Of a stretch of 64,000 nucleotides of DNA, positions 44,969-52,992 are shown piece after piece. How positions within the stretch are numbered: position 1 is the stretch's first letter; the number at the start of each line of letters is the position of its first letter. The position numbers and the translations under genes were made by a program. A model generated the notes under the pieces. It was not told the origin of the DNA. It was given only the letters and a program-made list of their open reading frames with translations, and did not search any database. Source of the stretch: Kaistia soli DSM 19436 (lineage in GTDB: Bacteria; Pseudomonadota; Alphaproteobacteria; Rhizobiales; Kaistiaceae); NCBI RefSeq assembly GCF_900129325.1, contig NZ_FQUP01000001.1, positions 1,406,615 to 1,470,614 on the forward strand, written 5' to 3'.

Positions 44969-45809
44969 CTATGCCTCTTCCGCGCCGCGTGGCACCTCGA
45001 TGCCGAGACTGAGTGCGCTCGTGGCCAGCGCGTCGCCGAGACGCTTCGTCCAGCCGTCGATGCCGGCACTCGTCCGCAGCAGATCGTTGCGCACCTCGAT
45101 CATCACATGCGGCAGGCCGCGATCCCGGCCGTGCCGGCGGATTGTGTAGTCGACATTGTCTTTCGCCGAATAGGGCTCGTTGTCGCCGACGGTCAGCGCC
45201 GGATCGGCTCCGAGAGCCGCCAGCATCGGCTCGGTGAGGCTGCGATCATCCGACTGGATGATGCCGACATGCCAGGGCCGCGCGACGTCGCGATAGATGG
45301 GCGTGAAGGAATGCAGCGTCACGAGGATGGTTGGCCGACCGGCGATGCGCCGCGCGTCCATCATCTCATCGATCGCCCGCATGGAACGGCGCCCAGACGG
45401 CATCAATGCGGCGCGCGCGATCCGCCGTGGAGAGCGCGACATTGCCGGGGATCGCCGTCGTTTCGGAGAGCGGCGTAATCGCATCGGCAAGCTCAGGCGC
45501 GCGATTGCAGTCGATGACGAGCCGCGAATAGGCCTGAAGCACCGCTGCGCCGCCGAAGCGGCGGGCCAGGCCGCGCGTTATCAGCGCCGCACCGGGATCC
45601 CAGGCGATATGGCGTTCAAACGCTTCTGCCGGGAGGCCGAGATCGACAAGGGTGCGCGGAACGCGATTGCTGGCATGCTCGCAGACGAAGACGAAGGGAT
45701 CGGCCTCAGCGGCGATGACCTCGACGGCGGCAGGCTCGCCCGCGCCGATCAATGACGCGTCGAGGTCGCGCCGTTCCATCGCCACACCAGGGGTCGAAGG
45801 GCTCGACAT
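44969..45809 (-). pseudogene. N-formylglutamate amidohydrolase-like gene with a one-base frameshift
   Basis: Two adjacent minus-strand frames encode the two halves of one amidohydrolase. The first half (45809 to 45366) contains FVFVCEHASNRVPRTLVDLGLP and ends ...APFHAGDR-stop. The second (from about 45380 to 44969) contains AIDEMMDARRIAGRPTILVTLHSFTPIY and HVMIEVRNDLLR. Removing one base from the CCC run at 45376-45378 restores FHAAIDEMMDA and a protein of about 280 residues; the span of 841 nt is 3x280+1. The break is thus one extra base, either a real mutation or a sequencing error. It is the first gene of the operon leading to the permease, and could hydrolyse a gamma-glutamyl or formyl-glutamyl product. 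Confidence 0.85.
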
Positions 45810-46009
45810 GCTGCCTGAGGCTCCGCAGAAGGGGTGCCGGCCGACAGCCGACGCTTTGACTTATCGATTGGCTGAACGATACGTTACAGCAGCGGCCGAT
45901 TGCGTCAATTCTGAAATGAAGGCGTCAACTGCCTCCGGAATCGGCAGCGGCGATCGAATGCAGCAGGGCACGGAATGAAGAGCGGGTTGCGCGGCGCAGG
46001 TGCAGTGAA
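45810..46009. promoter_or_regulatory. divergent promoter region of the amidohydrolase operon and rpiR gene
   Basis: This 200-bp gap should hold the promoters of both directions. Visible elements are a direct repeat GCGTCAA (45902-45908 and 45922-45928, 20 bp apart) bracketing TTCTGAAATGAA, and an A/T-richer patch around 45855-45890. RpiR-family proteins often bind such repeats, so this is a candidate operator; nothing stronger can be read. Confidence 0.35.
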
Positions 46010-46852
46010 ATGAGCGACAGCAGCGCTTCGATCGCAGAGCGTCTCCGGCGCGATCTCGGGCGGATGACGCCGAACGAGAAGCGCGCGGCGCAGCGGCTCC
46101 TCGCCGACTTCCCGATGGCCGGGCTCGATTCAGCGGCCCGCTTCGGCGAGGCATCGGGGGTCAGCGCGCCGACCGTGTTGCGGATGATCGCCAAGCTCGG
46201 CTTCCCAAGCTACGGCGCGTTCCAGGACGAGTTGAAGGCCGAACTGGCAGCGCGGCGGGCAACCCCGCTCACCAAGGGCCTGCAGCGCTACGCCGACGAT
46301 CCGCTGGCGGCCTTTGCCGCCGCCTCGGTCGACAATCTCCGCGCCACGGCCGCCAATGTGCCGCGTGACGAGTTCGCGGCGGTGGCAGCGCTTTTGTCCG
46401 ATCCACGGCGTTCCGTGCATCTTCTCGGCGGCCGCTTCACCGATCCGATCGCCGATTATATGGCGGTTCATCTGCGCGTGCTCCGCCCTGATGTTCGGCG
46501 GGTGACGGGACAGCCGGCCACCTGGCTCGACCAACTGCTCGACATCCAGAAGCGGGCCGTGGTCGTGCTGTTCGATATCCGCCGCTATTCGGCCGATCTT
46601 GCCGATTTCGCCGAGCGGGCGGCGGCCCGCGGCGCCAGCGTCGTCCTCGTCACCGACCAGTGGCTCTCGCCGATCTCGAAGGTGGCGCGCCATGTGCTCC
46701 CCGCCCATGTCGCCGCACCCTCCGTCTGGGATTCCGGCGCTGGCCTGATGCTGATCGCAGAGGCCCTTCTCTCCGCCGTCGCCACCGCGCGCGGCGCCGA
46801 GGGCCGCGCCCGCCTGGAGGCGTTGGAAACGATCCGGCGAGAGGGAGATTGA
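46010..46852 (+). CDS. MurR/RpiR family transcriptional regulator
   Basis: The protein has 280 residues. The N-terminal RpiR helix-turn-helix (about 1-80) includes RMTPNEKRAAQRLLADFPMAGLDSAARFGEASGVSAPTVLRMIAKLGFPSYGAFQ. The C-terminal SIS domain (about 110-260) includes VHLLGGRFTDPIADYMAVHLRVL and ASVVLVTDQWLSPISKVARHVL. The SIS domain normally senses a phosphosugar, but RpiR members near amine catabolic genes are also known. It is divergent from the amidohydrolase/permease operon and probably controls it. Confidence 0.9.
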   Translation: MSDSSASIAERLRRDLGRMTPNEKRAAQRLLADFPMAGLDSAARFGEASGVSAPTVLRMIAKLGFPSYGAFQDELKAELAARRATPLTKGLQRYADDPLAAFAAASVDNLRATAANVPRDEFAAVAALLSDPRRSVHLLGGRFTDPIADYMAVHLRVLRPDVRRVTGQPATWLDQLLDIQKRAVVVLFDIRRYSADLADFAERAAARGASVVLVTDQWLSPISKVARHVLPAHVAAPSVWDSGAGLMLIAEALLSAVATARGAEGRARLEALETIRREGD

Positions 46853-46962
46853 CGGCTTTGCAGCAGTCGTAGGGTTGTCCTGATCCCACGATCACAGCTT
46901 GACCGTTGCTGGAGCGCGGGCTTAGCTTTCGCGTACAGGTTGTCGAGCGTCGGGGGGCGGTC

Positions 46963-47595
46963 GTGGAAGACGGTTCGGGGGGAATGCCAAGGCCCGCGTC
47001 CAGCGCGGGCGTGGCCGGGACTTTGCCGCGGCATCCCTTGGACGGGGAATGGTATGTCCATGCCGAGGGCCAGACCTATGGTCCGTTTACGGGGCACGAA
47101 CTCGCCGACTTCGTTCGGGATGGCAGGCTGACGCCAACGACGGATGTGGTGCGGGTCGGGTCCGAGGATTGGACGGCAGCTTCGGAGGATAAGGTCCTGG
47201 TCAGGCTGTTTCCGCCCGCAACGCGGCCCCAGACCGCACGCGATCTCCCGCCAGAGCGCGGGCCTGTCACCGCCGCGAGCGGCGCTACCGTAGTTCAGGT
47301 CACCAATACATTCGCGGCTCCGGAGCAGCCGCGACCGGTCGTGCTGCACGCGGGTGATGCCAAGCCGAAATCGGCTGGAACGGCGCTGGTCCTGTCGATT
47401 TTGATCGTGGGCGCGGGGCAAATGTATAATGGCCAGGTGGGCAAGGGTTTCGGCATGCTGATCCTGTGCGTCGCGCTCTGGTTCGTTGCGCTCGGCTGGA
47501 TCATCAACATCTGGTCGTGGATCGATGCCTATAAGACGGCCAAGGCGATGAACGAACGCTACATCCGTCTGGTGGCTGCAGGTGCCATCATTTGA
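46963..47595 (+). CDS. GYF-domain protein with C-terminal TM2-like membrane domain
   Basis: The protein has about 210 residues. A GYF_2-type domain (EWYVHAEGQTYGPFTGHELADFVRDGRLTPTTDVVRVGSEDW) precedes a linker and a C-terminal TM2-like pair of helices (LVLSILIVGAGQMYNGQVGKGFGMLILCV...WSWIDAYKTAK). GYF domains bind proline-rich peptides, and TM2 domains are small two-helix membrane modules. The start is uncertain: GTG 46963 has GGGGGG upstream, and ATG 46984 is also preceded by a G-run. It is coupled to the next gene by a 4-nt overlap. Function is unknown. Confidence 0.75.
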   Translation: MEDGSGGMPRPASSAGVAGTLPRHPLDGEWYVHAEGQTYGPFTGHELADFVRDGRLTPTTDVVRVGSEDWTAASEDKVLVRLFPPATRPQTARDLPPERGPVTAASGATVVQVTNTFAAPEQPRPVVLHAGDAKPKSAGTALVLSILIVGAGQMYNGQVGKGFGMLILCVALWFVALGWIINIWSWIDAYKTAKAMNERYIRLVAAGAII

Positions 47596-48020
47596 GCGAG
47601 CAGCCTCTCTCCCAAGAGCCGGTGCCCCAGCGAAACCTGCCGCCGCGTGTGGTCAGTTATCCAGTTGATCCTGTCGCCAGTGCCTATCGCGATTTTCGTT
47701 CAAGGGGCCGGCTGGGGCGACTGCGGATGAGCACCGTCGCATGGCTTCTCGCGGTGATACCGCTCCTGCTCGGCCCGCCGGTCGCTGCCTTGGCGATGGG
47801 CGTCGCTCAATGGTCCAAGTCAGGACAAGGAAAAGGGCCGTCCGAGACCTGGCGAACCATCATGCTGGTGGCGCTGCTCAATATCGTGCTGAGCCTTGTC
47901 TTCTGGCGGTTCGCGCTCGACGAGGCGGGCAGCGTCCTGCCGGGTTTCGCACATTGGATCCGCGCTCTGCTCGGCCTACCGGGGCAGGGGCATGCGGGCG
48001 TCATCGCTATCGAAGCCTGA
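47592..48020 (+). CDS. small membrane protein of unknown function, TTG start
   Basis: The protein has 142 residues: a proline-rich N-terminus (QPLSQEPVPQRNLPPRVVSYPVDP), two hydrophobic helices (about 50-75 and 90-110) and a short tail. The TTG start overlaps the stop of the GYF/TM2 gene (TTGA), so translation is probably coupled. The proline-rich N-terminal segment could be a ligand for the GYF domain of the preceding protein; that is inference. I do not recognise the family. Confidence 0.6.
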   Translation: MSEQPLSQEPVPQRNLPPRVVSYPVDPVASAYRDFRSRGRLGRLRMSTVAWLLAVIPLLLGPPVAALAMGVAQWSKSGQGKGPSETWRTIMLVALLNIVLSLVFWRFALDEAGSVLPGFAHWIRALLGLPGQGHAGVIAIEA

Positions 48021-48025
48021 CGGCG

Positions 48026-48433
48026 TCATGCCGCGCGTTTCCCCTTTGATCCAAGATGCGTGTCGCCGAAAGCGGTGCCGTATTTGAGGCCGTAGCCGAG
48101 CAGGCGGTCGAAGCCGATATGGGCGGCGAGGATCACGGCGCTGTCGATGGCCCAGTTCAGGTCGAAGAGGTAGCCGGCGGCGCCGAGGGCGAAAGCGGTG
48201 AGGGTCGTATGGACCGCGTTATAGAGGGCCGCGCCAATCCGATTGCCAGCGAGATAACCGAGCATGGCGAGGTCGGGCGCGAAGAAGATCGCTGCAAAGA
48301 GCGCCCAGTTTCCGCCGAGATGGCTGTAGGCGGCGAGGCTGACGGCAAGCACCGCCGCGCCTTCGGCTTGCAGCAAGCGGCGCGGCACGCCGGCGACGGC
48401 CGGGCTTGTTGACGGTTCCGTGGTGATGGACAT
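48026..48433 (-). CDS. DUF4260 family membrane protein
   Basis: The protein has 135 residues and about four helices. It matches DUF4260: RRLLQAEGAAVLAVSLAAYSHLGGNWALFAAIFFAPDLAMLGYLAGNRIGAALYNAVH, ending GFDRLLGYGLKYGTAFGDTHLG. Function is unknown. ATG 48433 lies behind GGAG. It is convergent with the preceding small membrane protein gene, with 5 nt between stops. Confidence 0.87.
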   Translation of the reverse strand: MSITTEPSTSPAVAGVPRRLLQAEGAAVLAVSLAAYSHLGGNWALFAAIFFAPDLAMLGYLAGNRIGAALYNAVHTTLTAFALGAAGYLFDLNWAIDSAVILAAHIGFDRLLGYGLKYGTAFGDTHLGSKGKRAA

Positions 48434-48538
48434 TTCGAACTCCGGTGAAGCTGGTGATGCACCATCGTCACCGATCCGACAGGTCTACGGAATTCGATAA
48501 AGCCGACTATCCGCCAAACATAAATGTATGATCGGCCG

Positions 48539-50095
48539 CTACTCGATCCGCTTCAGCGTACCAAAGCCGAGATCGTCGAGGCTTTCGATCTGGATAGACG
48601 AAGCCTTACCGTCCGAACCGATGGCAAAGGTCACGGCAGATGGCAATTCGGGCATTTCCGGCGCCGGATACATCAGGAACAGGTCACGATCGAAATGGGT
48701 GAGCGGAAAGCGCGTCTCTCCCGTGGGCCCGAGGCCGAGCGATAGGCCATCCTTGTCGGCGCTCACAACGGCCGTGCCGAAATAGGCATTGGCGTAGCGG
48801 CCGAGATAGGCGTCGTTGGCTAGGGCTGCACCGGTATTGGCGGGCGGATGGGCGAAGCGGGCCTTGCCAGCTGCGATCGCCGGACCAAACAGACCCTCAT
48901 AGGCCGCGTTCCAGCTGCCGATCCAATCCTTCTGGACCTTGCCGGTGAGGATGAGGTCGAACAGCGAATCGGCCAGCCCCTCCGGCAAACCGGTCGGGAA
49001 GGCGTTGGCGAGCACGACGATACCGAGCCCCTGGTCCGGCAGGATGCTGACGAGGGTGCGCGCGCCATTGCTGAAGGCGCCGGCATGGCCCCAGGAGAGG
49101 CCGTAGCGGCCGAATTCGACATTCCAGCCGCGGCCATAGAAGGACGACGCGCCGTTGACCGGGTTCTTGCCGCGCTCCATCAGCGGGACATGCGTCGCGG
49201 CGAGCGCCTCGGCATTGATCAGCGGCTTGCCATCGAAGCTGCCGCCTGAAAGCTCGAGCCGCAGCCATTTGGCGAGATCGCGCGCGGTCGATGAAACGCC
49301 GCCAGCCGGCGACTGCGCATCGGGCGCGCGCGGGGGGCCGGGTTTCCACGCGCCGATCGCGCCGACATGCAGCGCGGCACGGTCCGGCTGCTTCAGGAAA
49401 TCGGCATAGCGTGACGAGGTCGCCGTCATGCCGAGGGGCTTGTAGAGCCGTGTCTCCGCAAGGTCGGCCCACTCCATGCCCTCGGCCTTCGCCACGGCGA
49501 CCGCGCCCTCGGTGATGCCGAAATTGCTGTAGGAATAGGTCGAGCGGAAGCCGCTCAGCGGCACCTGGCGCAAGCGCTCCAGGATGGTCGTGCGGTCGAA
49601 GCCGAGGCTTTCGAGCTCGTTGCCGGCGTCGCCCGGCAGGCCGCTGCGATGTGAAAAGAGATCGGTGACGGTGAGGTTCGCGGTCGGCCAGGCCTCGGAA
49701 AGGCGGAACGACGGATCGAGATCGGCGATCTTGGCGTCCCAACCAATCTTGCCGTCGCCGACGACCGCCGCAACGACGGTGGCCGAGATCGGCTTCGAGA
49801 ACGAGGCGAGCTGAAAGACGGTGTCTGCGTCGACCGGCTCTGGCTTGCCGATTTCGCGCAGGCCGAAGCCCTTGAGATAGACGACCTGATCCTCGGCGAC
49901 GATGGCAATCGAAAGGCCCGGAACCTGCCCGCCGGCGATCGCCTGCTGCACCATCTGCTCGAATTGCGGCAGCACCGCCTCGACCTTGGCGCGGGTGACC
50001 GGCGCGGTCTGGGCGTCCTGCGCGAATGCACCCGGCAGCAAGAGGAAGAAACCAGCCGCCTGTGCGGCGATCGACAAGCCTCGGCGCGACATCAT
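48539..50095 (-). CDS. exported serine hydrolase (beta-lactamase/penicillin-binding family)
   Basis: The protein has about 518 residues. A signal peptide (ending LLPGAFA, about residue 25) leads to a class C beta-lactamase-like domain with the SxxK motif SFSK (S98-K101), the YxN motif in YSYSNFG and the third box WGHAGA (HxG). A C-terminal DUF3471-like beta domain follows (about 400-518). Such proteins are esterases, D-peptidases or amidases; antibiotic resistance is not implied. ATG 50095 is followed by a second in-frame ATG at 50092; GGGGG lies upstream. It stands alone. Confidence 0.88.
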   Translation of the reverse strand: MMSRRGLSIAAQAAGFFLLLPGAFAQDAQTAPVTRAKVEAVLPQFEQMVQQAIAGGQVPGLSIAIVAEDQVVYLKGFGLREIGKPEPVDADTVFQLASFSKPISATVVAAVVGDGKIGWDAKIADLDPSFRLSEAWPTANLTVTDLFSHRSGLPGDAGNELESLGFDRTTILERLRQVPLSGFRSTYSYSNFGITEGAVAVAKAEGMEWADLAETRLYKPLGMTATSSRYADFLKQPDRAALHVGAIGAWKPGPPRAPDAQSPAGGVSSTARDLAKWLRLELSGGSFDGKPLINAEALAATHVPLMERGKNPVNGASSFYGRGWNVEFGRYGLSWGHAGAFSNGARTLVSILPDQGLGIVVLANAFPTGLPEGLADSLFDLILTGKVQKDWIGSWNAAYEGLFGPAIAAGKARFAHPPANTGAALANDAYLGRYANAYFGTAVVSADKDGLSLGLGPTGETRFPLTHFDRDLFLMYPAPEMPELPSAVTFAIGSDGKASSIQIESLDDLGFGTLKRIE

Positions 50096-50167
50096 CTGCG
50101 ATCCCCCCGATCCATCAAGACGGAACATCACGTAGCATAAACCCCGCGGAGCTGTCGCGCCTTCGCC

Positions 50168-51541
50168 CTAGTCGAGCGCGGCGCGCCATGCGGCGACATA
50201 AAGCGCGATGTCGACGGCAAGCGGGGCCGTCGGCGGCGCATCCGGAGCGCCCGGCCCGGCGCCATCAGGACCGTCGGCGAGCAGTGCTGCGCCCTCGGTC
50301 GTGCCGGTGGCATCGGCGCGCGCGATCACCGGGCGACCGGCGATCGAAGCCAGCGCCGACAGGAAGATGCGGTTTCCCGACAGGGGGCCCTCGACGATGA
50401 TCGGGCCGGCGGCGCTGGTCAGCGCCATGCAGGTGGTGGCGACGAGGGCGCAATAGAGGCTCGCAGCCGCGATGCGTTCGCCCGGCCTCAGTGTCTCCGG
50501 ATCGACCGTCCAGCGCCCCTCAAGGAAGGCATAAGGGCCGGTGCCCGGGGCAAAGGAGGGCAGCGCCATCGCGCCTTTGGCGACGACGGACGCGATATCG
50601 CGGTCGTCGGCGTCGGCCTTCGCGCCCTCGGTAAGGCGCTCGAACTCGCGCCCGGCCATGAAGCGAGCCGAAGGCACAGGCCGCCCGAATGCGTCGACAT
50701 TGGCCAGGCAATCGCGCGCCGGATCGAGATGCGCCATCGAGCCGCCGAGCGCGAAGACGATCAGCCATGTGCCCGTAGAAAGCACGGTGAACGGCGTCTT
50801 GCGGCGAAGAATATGCGGCAGCAGGCTGGCATTGCTGTCGTGAATGCCCGCGACGACACGGCAGTCGGCCGGCAGGCCGGTCTTCTCCGCGAGCGCTGGT
50901 CGGATCGTGCCGGCGGTATCCCAGGGATGCACAACGGGCGGAATGAGCTTGGACCAGCCGCGATCCTCGGCAAGGCGCGAGAAGGTGCCGGCTTCGGGAT
51001 TCCAAAGATCGCTGTGGCAGCCGAGCGAGGTCGGCTCGCTGACAAGCGCGCCGCTGAGCCGCCAGACCCAATATTGCGGATAAGGCAGGATCGCCTTGGC
51101 GCGGCCGAAGGCGGACGGGAAGGTTTCCTCCAGCCAATAGAGCTGCCGGCCGGCATTGAGCCCGCCGGGGAGATCGGGCGACAGCGTCTCCCAGAACGCG
51201 CCGCGCAATGGCCGATAGGCCTCGTCGATGGCCGAGGGCCCGGCATACTCATAATCAAGGATCGGCAGTACCAGCCCGTCCGGGCCGATGATCGCAATCG
51301 CTGCGCCATGGGTCGTCGTGGAAACGCAACGAACGGTGCCCTTGGCGGAAAAATCCTTCAGGCCGGCGACGATCCACGACCAGATGCGGTCGGTGTCGAA
51401 ATGCGGATAGAGCCCATCGCGGACAACCTCGTTCGCCGTGGTCCGGATGTCGATGATCGCGCGTGTCGTTGCGTCAACCAGCGCCAGCTTGGCGTTGGTC
51501 TTGCCGATATCGAGGACGACGGTGCTTTCGGGAAGCGACAT
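50168..51541 (-). CDS. FGGY-family carbohydrate kinase, second of two tandem paralogues
   Basis: The protein has 457 residues and is an FGGY kinase of the rhizobial RhaK/NaCK-like type: VVLDIGKTNAKLALVD (phosphate-1 motif), STTTHGAAIAIIG, LSPDLPGGLNAGRQLYWL, ILPYPQYWVWRLSG and the ATP-site block GIHDSNASLLPHIL with VLSTGTWLIVFALGG. It phosphorylates a sugar, probably L-rhamnulose or a related ketose. It is roughly half identical by eye to the adjacent kinase (51613-52992), so a tandem duplication is likely. ATG 51541 is 71 nt after the first kinase's stop, with only a weak CAGG upstream. Confidence 0.85.
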   Translation of the reverse strand: MSLPESTVVLDIGKTNAKLALVDATTRAIIDIRTTANEVVRDGLYPHFDTDRIWSWIVAGLKDFSAKGTVRCVSTTTHGAAIAIIGPDGLVLPILDYEYAGPSAIDEAYRPLRGAFWETLSPDLPGGLNAGRQLYWLEETFPSAFGRAKAILPYPQYWVWRLSGALVSEPTSLGCHSDLWNPEAGTFSRLAEDRGWSKLIPPVVHPWDTAGTIRPALAEKTGLPADCRVVAGIHDSNASLLPHILRRKTPFTVLSTGTWLIVFALGGSMAHLDPARDCLANVDAFGRPVPSARFMAGREFERLTEGAKADADDRDIASVVAKGAMALPSFAPGTGPYAFLEGRWTVDPETLRPGERIAAASLYCALVATTCMALTSAAGPIIVEGPLSGNRIFLSALASIAGRPVIARADATGTTEGAALLADGPDGAGPGAPDAPPTAPLAVDIALYVAAWRAALD

Positions 51542-51612
51542 TGGAACCTGCTTGGCGTGAAACGAGGCGCCAGGATAGCCGGATTCGGCCATGGCGTCGC
51601 CGCAACGGATGT

Positions 51613-52992
51613 TCAGTCTCCGGCGGCTGTCCGCCAGGCCGCCGCATAGGCAGGAAAGCCGCCGCCAAGCGGGACCGCGGGCGCCGGATCGGCGGCGCCT
51701 CGACGCGCGTGCTCCGGTCCGTCGGCGAGGAGGGCAGCGCCTTCGGTTGTGCCGGTGGCATCGGGACGGCCGATCACCGACCGGTCCACCAGCGCCGCGA
51801 GCGCCGAGAGGAAGAGCGGGCTTTTCGCCAGCGGGCCCTCGATCAGCACCGGACCCTCGGCGCCGGCAAGGCGCAGCGAGGTGTCCGCGACGAGGGCGGC
51901 ATAGAGGCTGGCTGCCGTCGTCCGCTCGCCATCGGTGAGGCTTTCCGGATCATGCGTCCAGCGGCCCTGGCGCTGGCCGTAAGGTCCGGCGCCGGGAACG
52001 AAACCGGGCAGCGCCATGATTTCTTCAGCGATGACGCGGGCGATCTCGTCGCTGGTCGGCGCTTTCGCCCGACCGGCGGTGAGGATCTCGAATTCTCGGC
52101 CGGTCATCGACATCGTCGAGGGGACGGGTCGTGCGAAGGCATCGACATAAGCGAGGCCGCCGCGGGTCTGGTCGAGCCGGTCGAGGCTGCCGCCGGCGGC
52201 GAAGGTGATCATCCAGGTGCCGGTCGAGATGACGGCGAAGGGCAGGGGGCGAGACAGGATATGCGGCAGGAGGCTCGCATTGCTGTCATGGATGCCGGCA
52301 ACGACACGGCATCGTGCGGGCAGCCGCGCGGCTTCGGCAATGTCGGCAAGGACTGGCCCTACCTCATCCCAGGGCGCCATCTGCGGCGGAAACAGTTCGG
52401 TCCAGCCTTCGCGGATCGCGAGGCCGGAATAGATGCCGGCGCCGGCGTTCCAGAGATCGGAATGGGCGCCGAACGAGGTCGGCTCGGCGACGCGGCGGCC
52501 GGTCAGCCGCCAGACCCAGTATTGCGGATAGGGCAGGATCGTGGTCGCGCGGCCGAAGTCCTCCGGAAAGCTTCGGGCGAGCCAGAAGAGTTGGCGCCCG
52601 GCATTGAGCCCGCCCGGCAGATCGGGCGACAGGATCTCGGCAAAGTCGCCACGTACGGCGCGATAGGCGTCCGCCACGCTATCCGGGCCGGGATACTCAT
52701 AATCGAGCACGGGCAGCACGAGCCCGTCTTCGTCCAACACGGTGATCGCCGCGCCATGCGTGGTCACGGCGATTACCTCGACATCGACGGCCGCGCTCGC
52801 CTCGGCAAGTCCCGCAATCAGCCATGCCCAGATCGTCTCGACATCGAAATGCGGATAGGGTGGTCCCGCGCGCACGACATTCTTCATCGTGCGGATCGAT
52901 CGCATCGCGCCGCTTTCGCGGTCGATGAGCGCGAGCTTCGCGTTCGACTTGCCGATGTCGAGGACGGCGATGGCGGCCGGTTTTTCTGTCAT
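51613..52992 (-). CDS. rhaK: FGGY-family carbohydrate kinase (rhamnulokinase-like, RhaK)
   Basis: The protein has 459 residues and the same architecture as its neighbour: AVLDIGKSNAKLALID, AVTTHGAAITVLD, LSPDLPGGLNAGRQLFWL, ILPYPQYWVWRLTG, GIHDSNASLLPHIL and VISTGTWMITFAAGG. In rhizobia a kinase of this type (RhaK) is needed for rhamnose use and also for its ABC transport. Its ATG overlaps the stop of the class II aldolase gene (ATGA). Which of the two kinases is the functional RhaK cannot be read from the sequence; I give the symbol to the upstream copy with reserve. Confidence 0.82.
   Translation of the reverse strand: MTEKPAAIAVLDIGKSNAKLALIDRESGAMRSIRTMKNVVRAGPPYPHFDVETIWAWLIAGLAEASAAVDVEVIAVTTHGAAITVLDEDGLVLPVLDYEYPGPDSVADAYRAVRGDFAEILSPDLPGGLNAGRQLFWLARSFPEDFGRATTILPYPQYWVWRLTGRRVAEPTSFGAHSDLWNAGAGIYSGLAIREGWTELFPPQMAPWDEVGPVLADIAEAARLPARCRVVAGIHDSNASLLPHILSRPLPFAVISTGTWMITFAAGGSLDRLDQTRGGLAYVDAFARPVPSTMSMTGREFEILTAGRAKAPTSDEIARVIAEEIMALPGFVPGAGPYGQRQGRWTHDPESLTDGERTTAASLYAALVADTSLRLAGAEGPVLIEGPLAKSPLFLSALAALVDRSVIGRPDATGTTEGAALLADGPEHARRGAADPAPAVPLGGGFPAYAAAWRTAAGD

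Noticed and set aside
43007-45478. 823-residue plus-strand open frame
   Set aside because: It runs antisense through the GS-like and permease genes, is rich in Asp/Arg/His as expected from reversed GC-rich codons, and has no recognisable domain.
48539-50095. Beta-lactamase resistance gene
   Set aside because: SxxK, YxN and HxG motifs with a DUF3471-like tail fit the broad serine-hydrolase/esterase family; resistance cannot be inferred.
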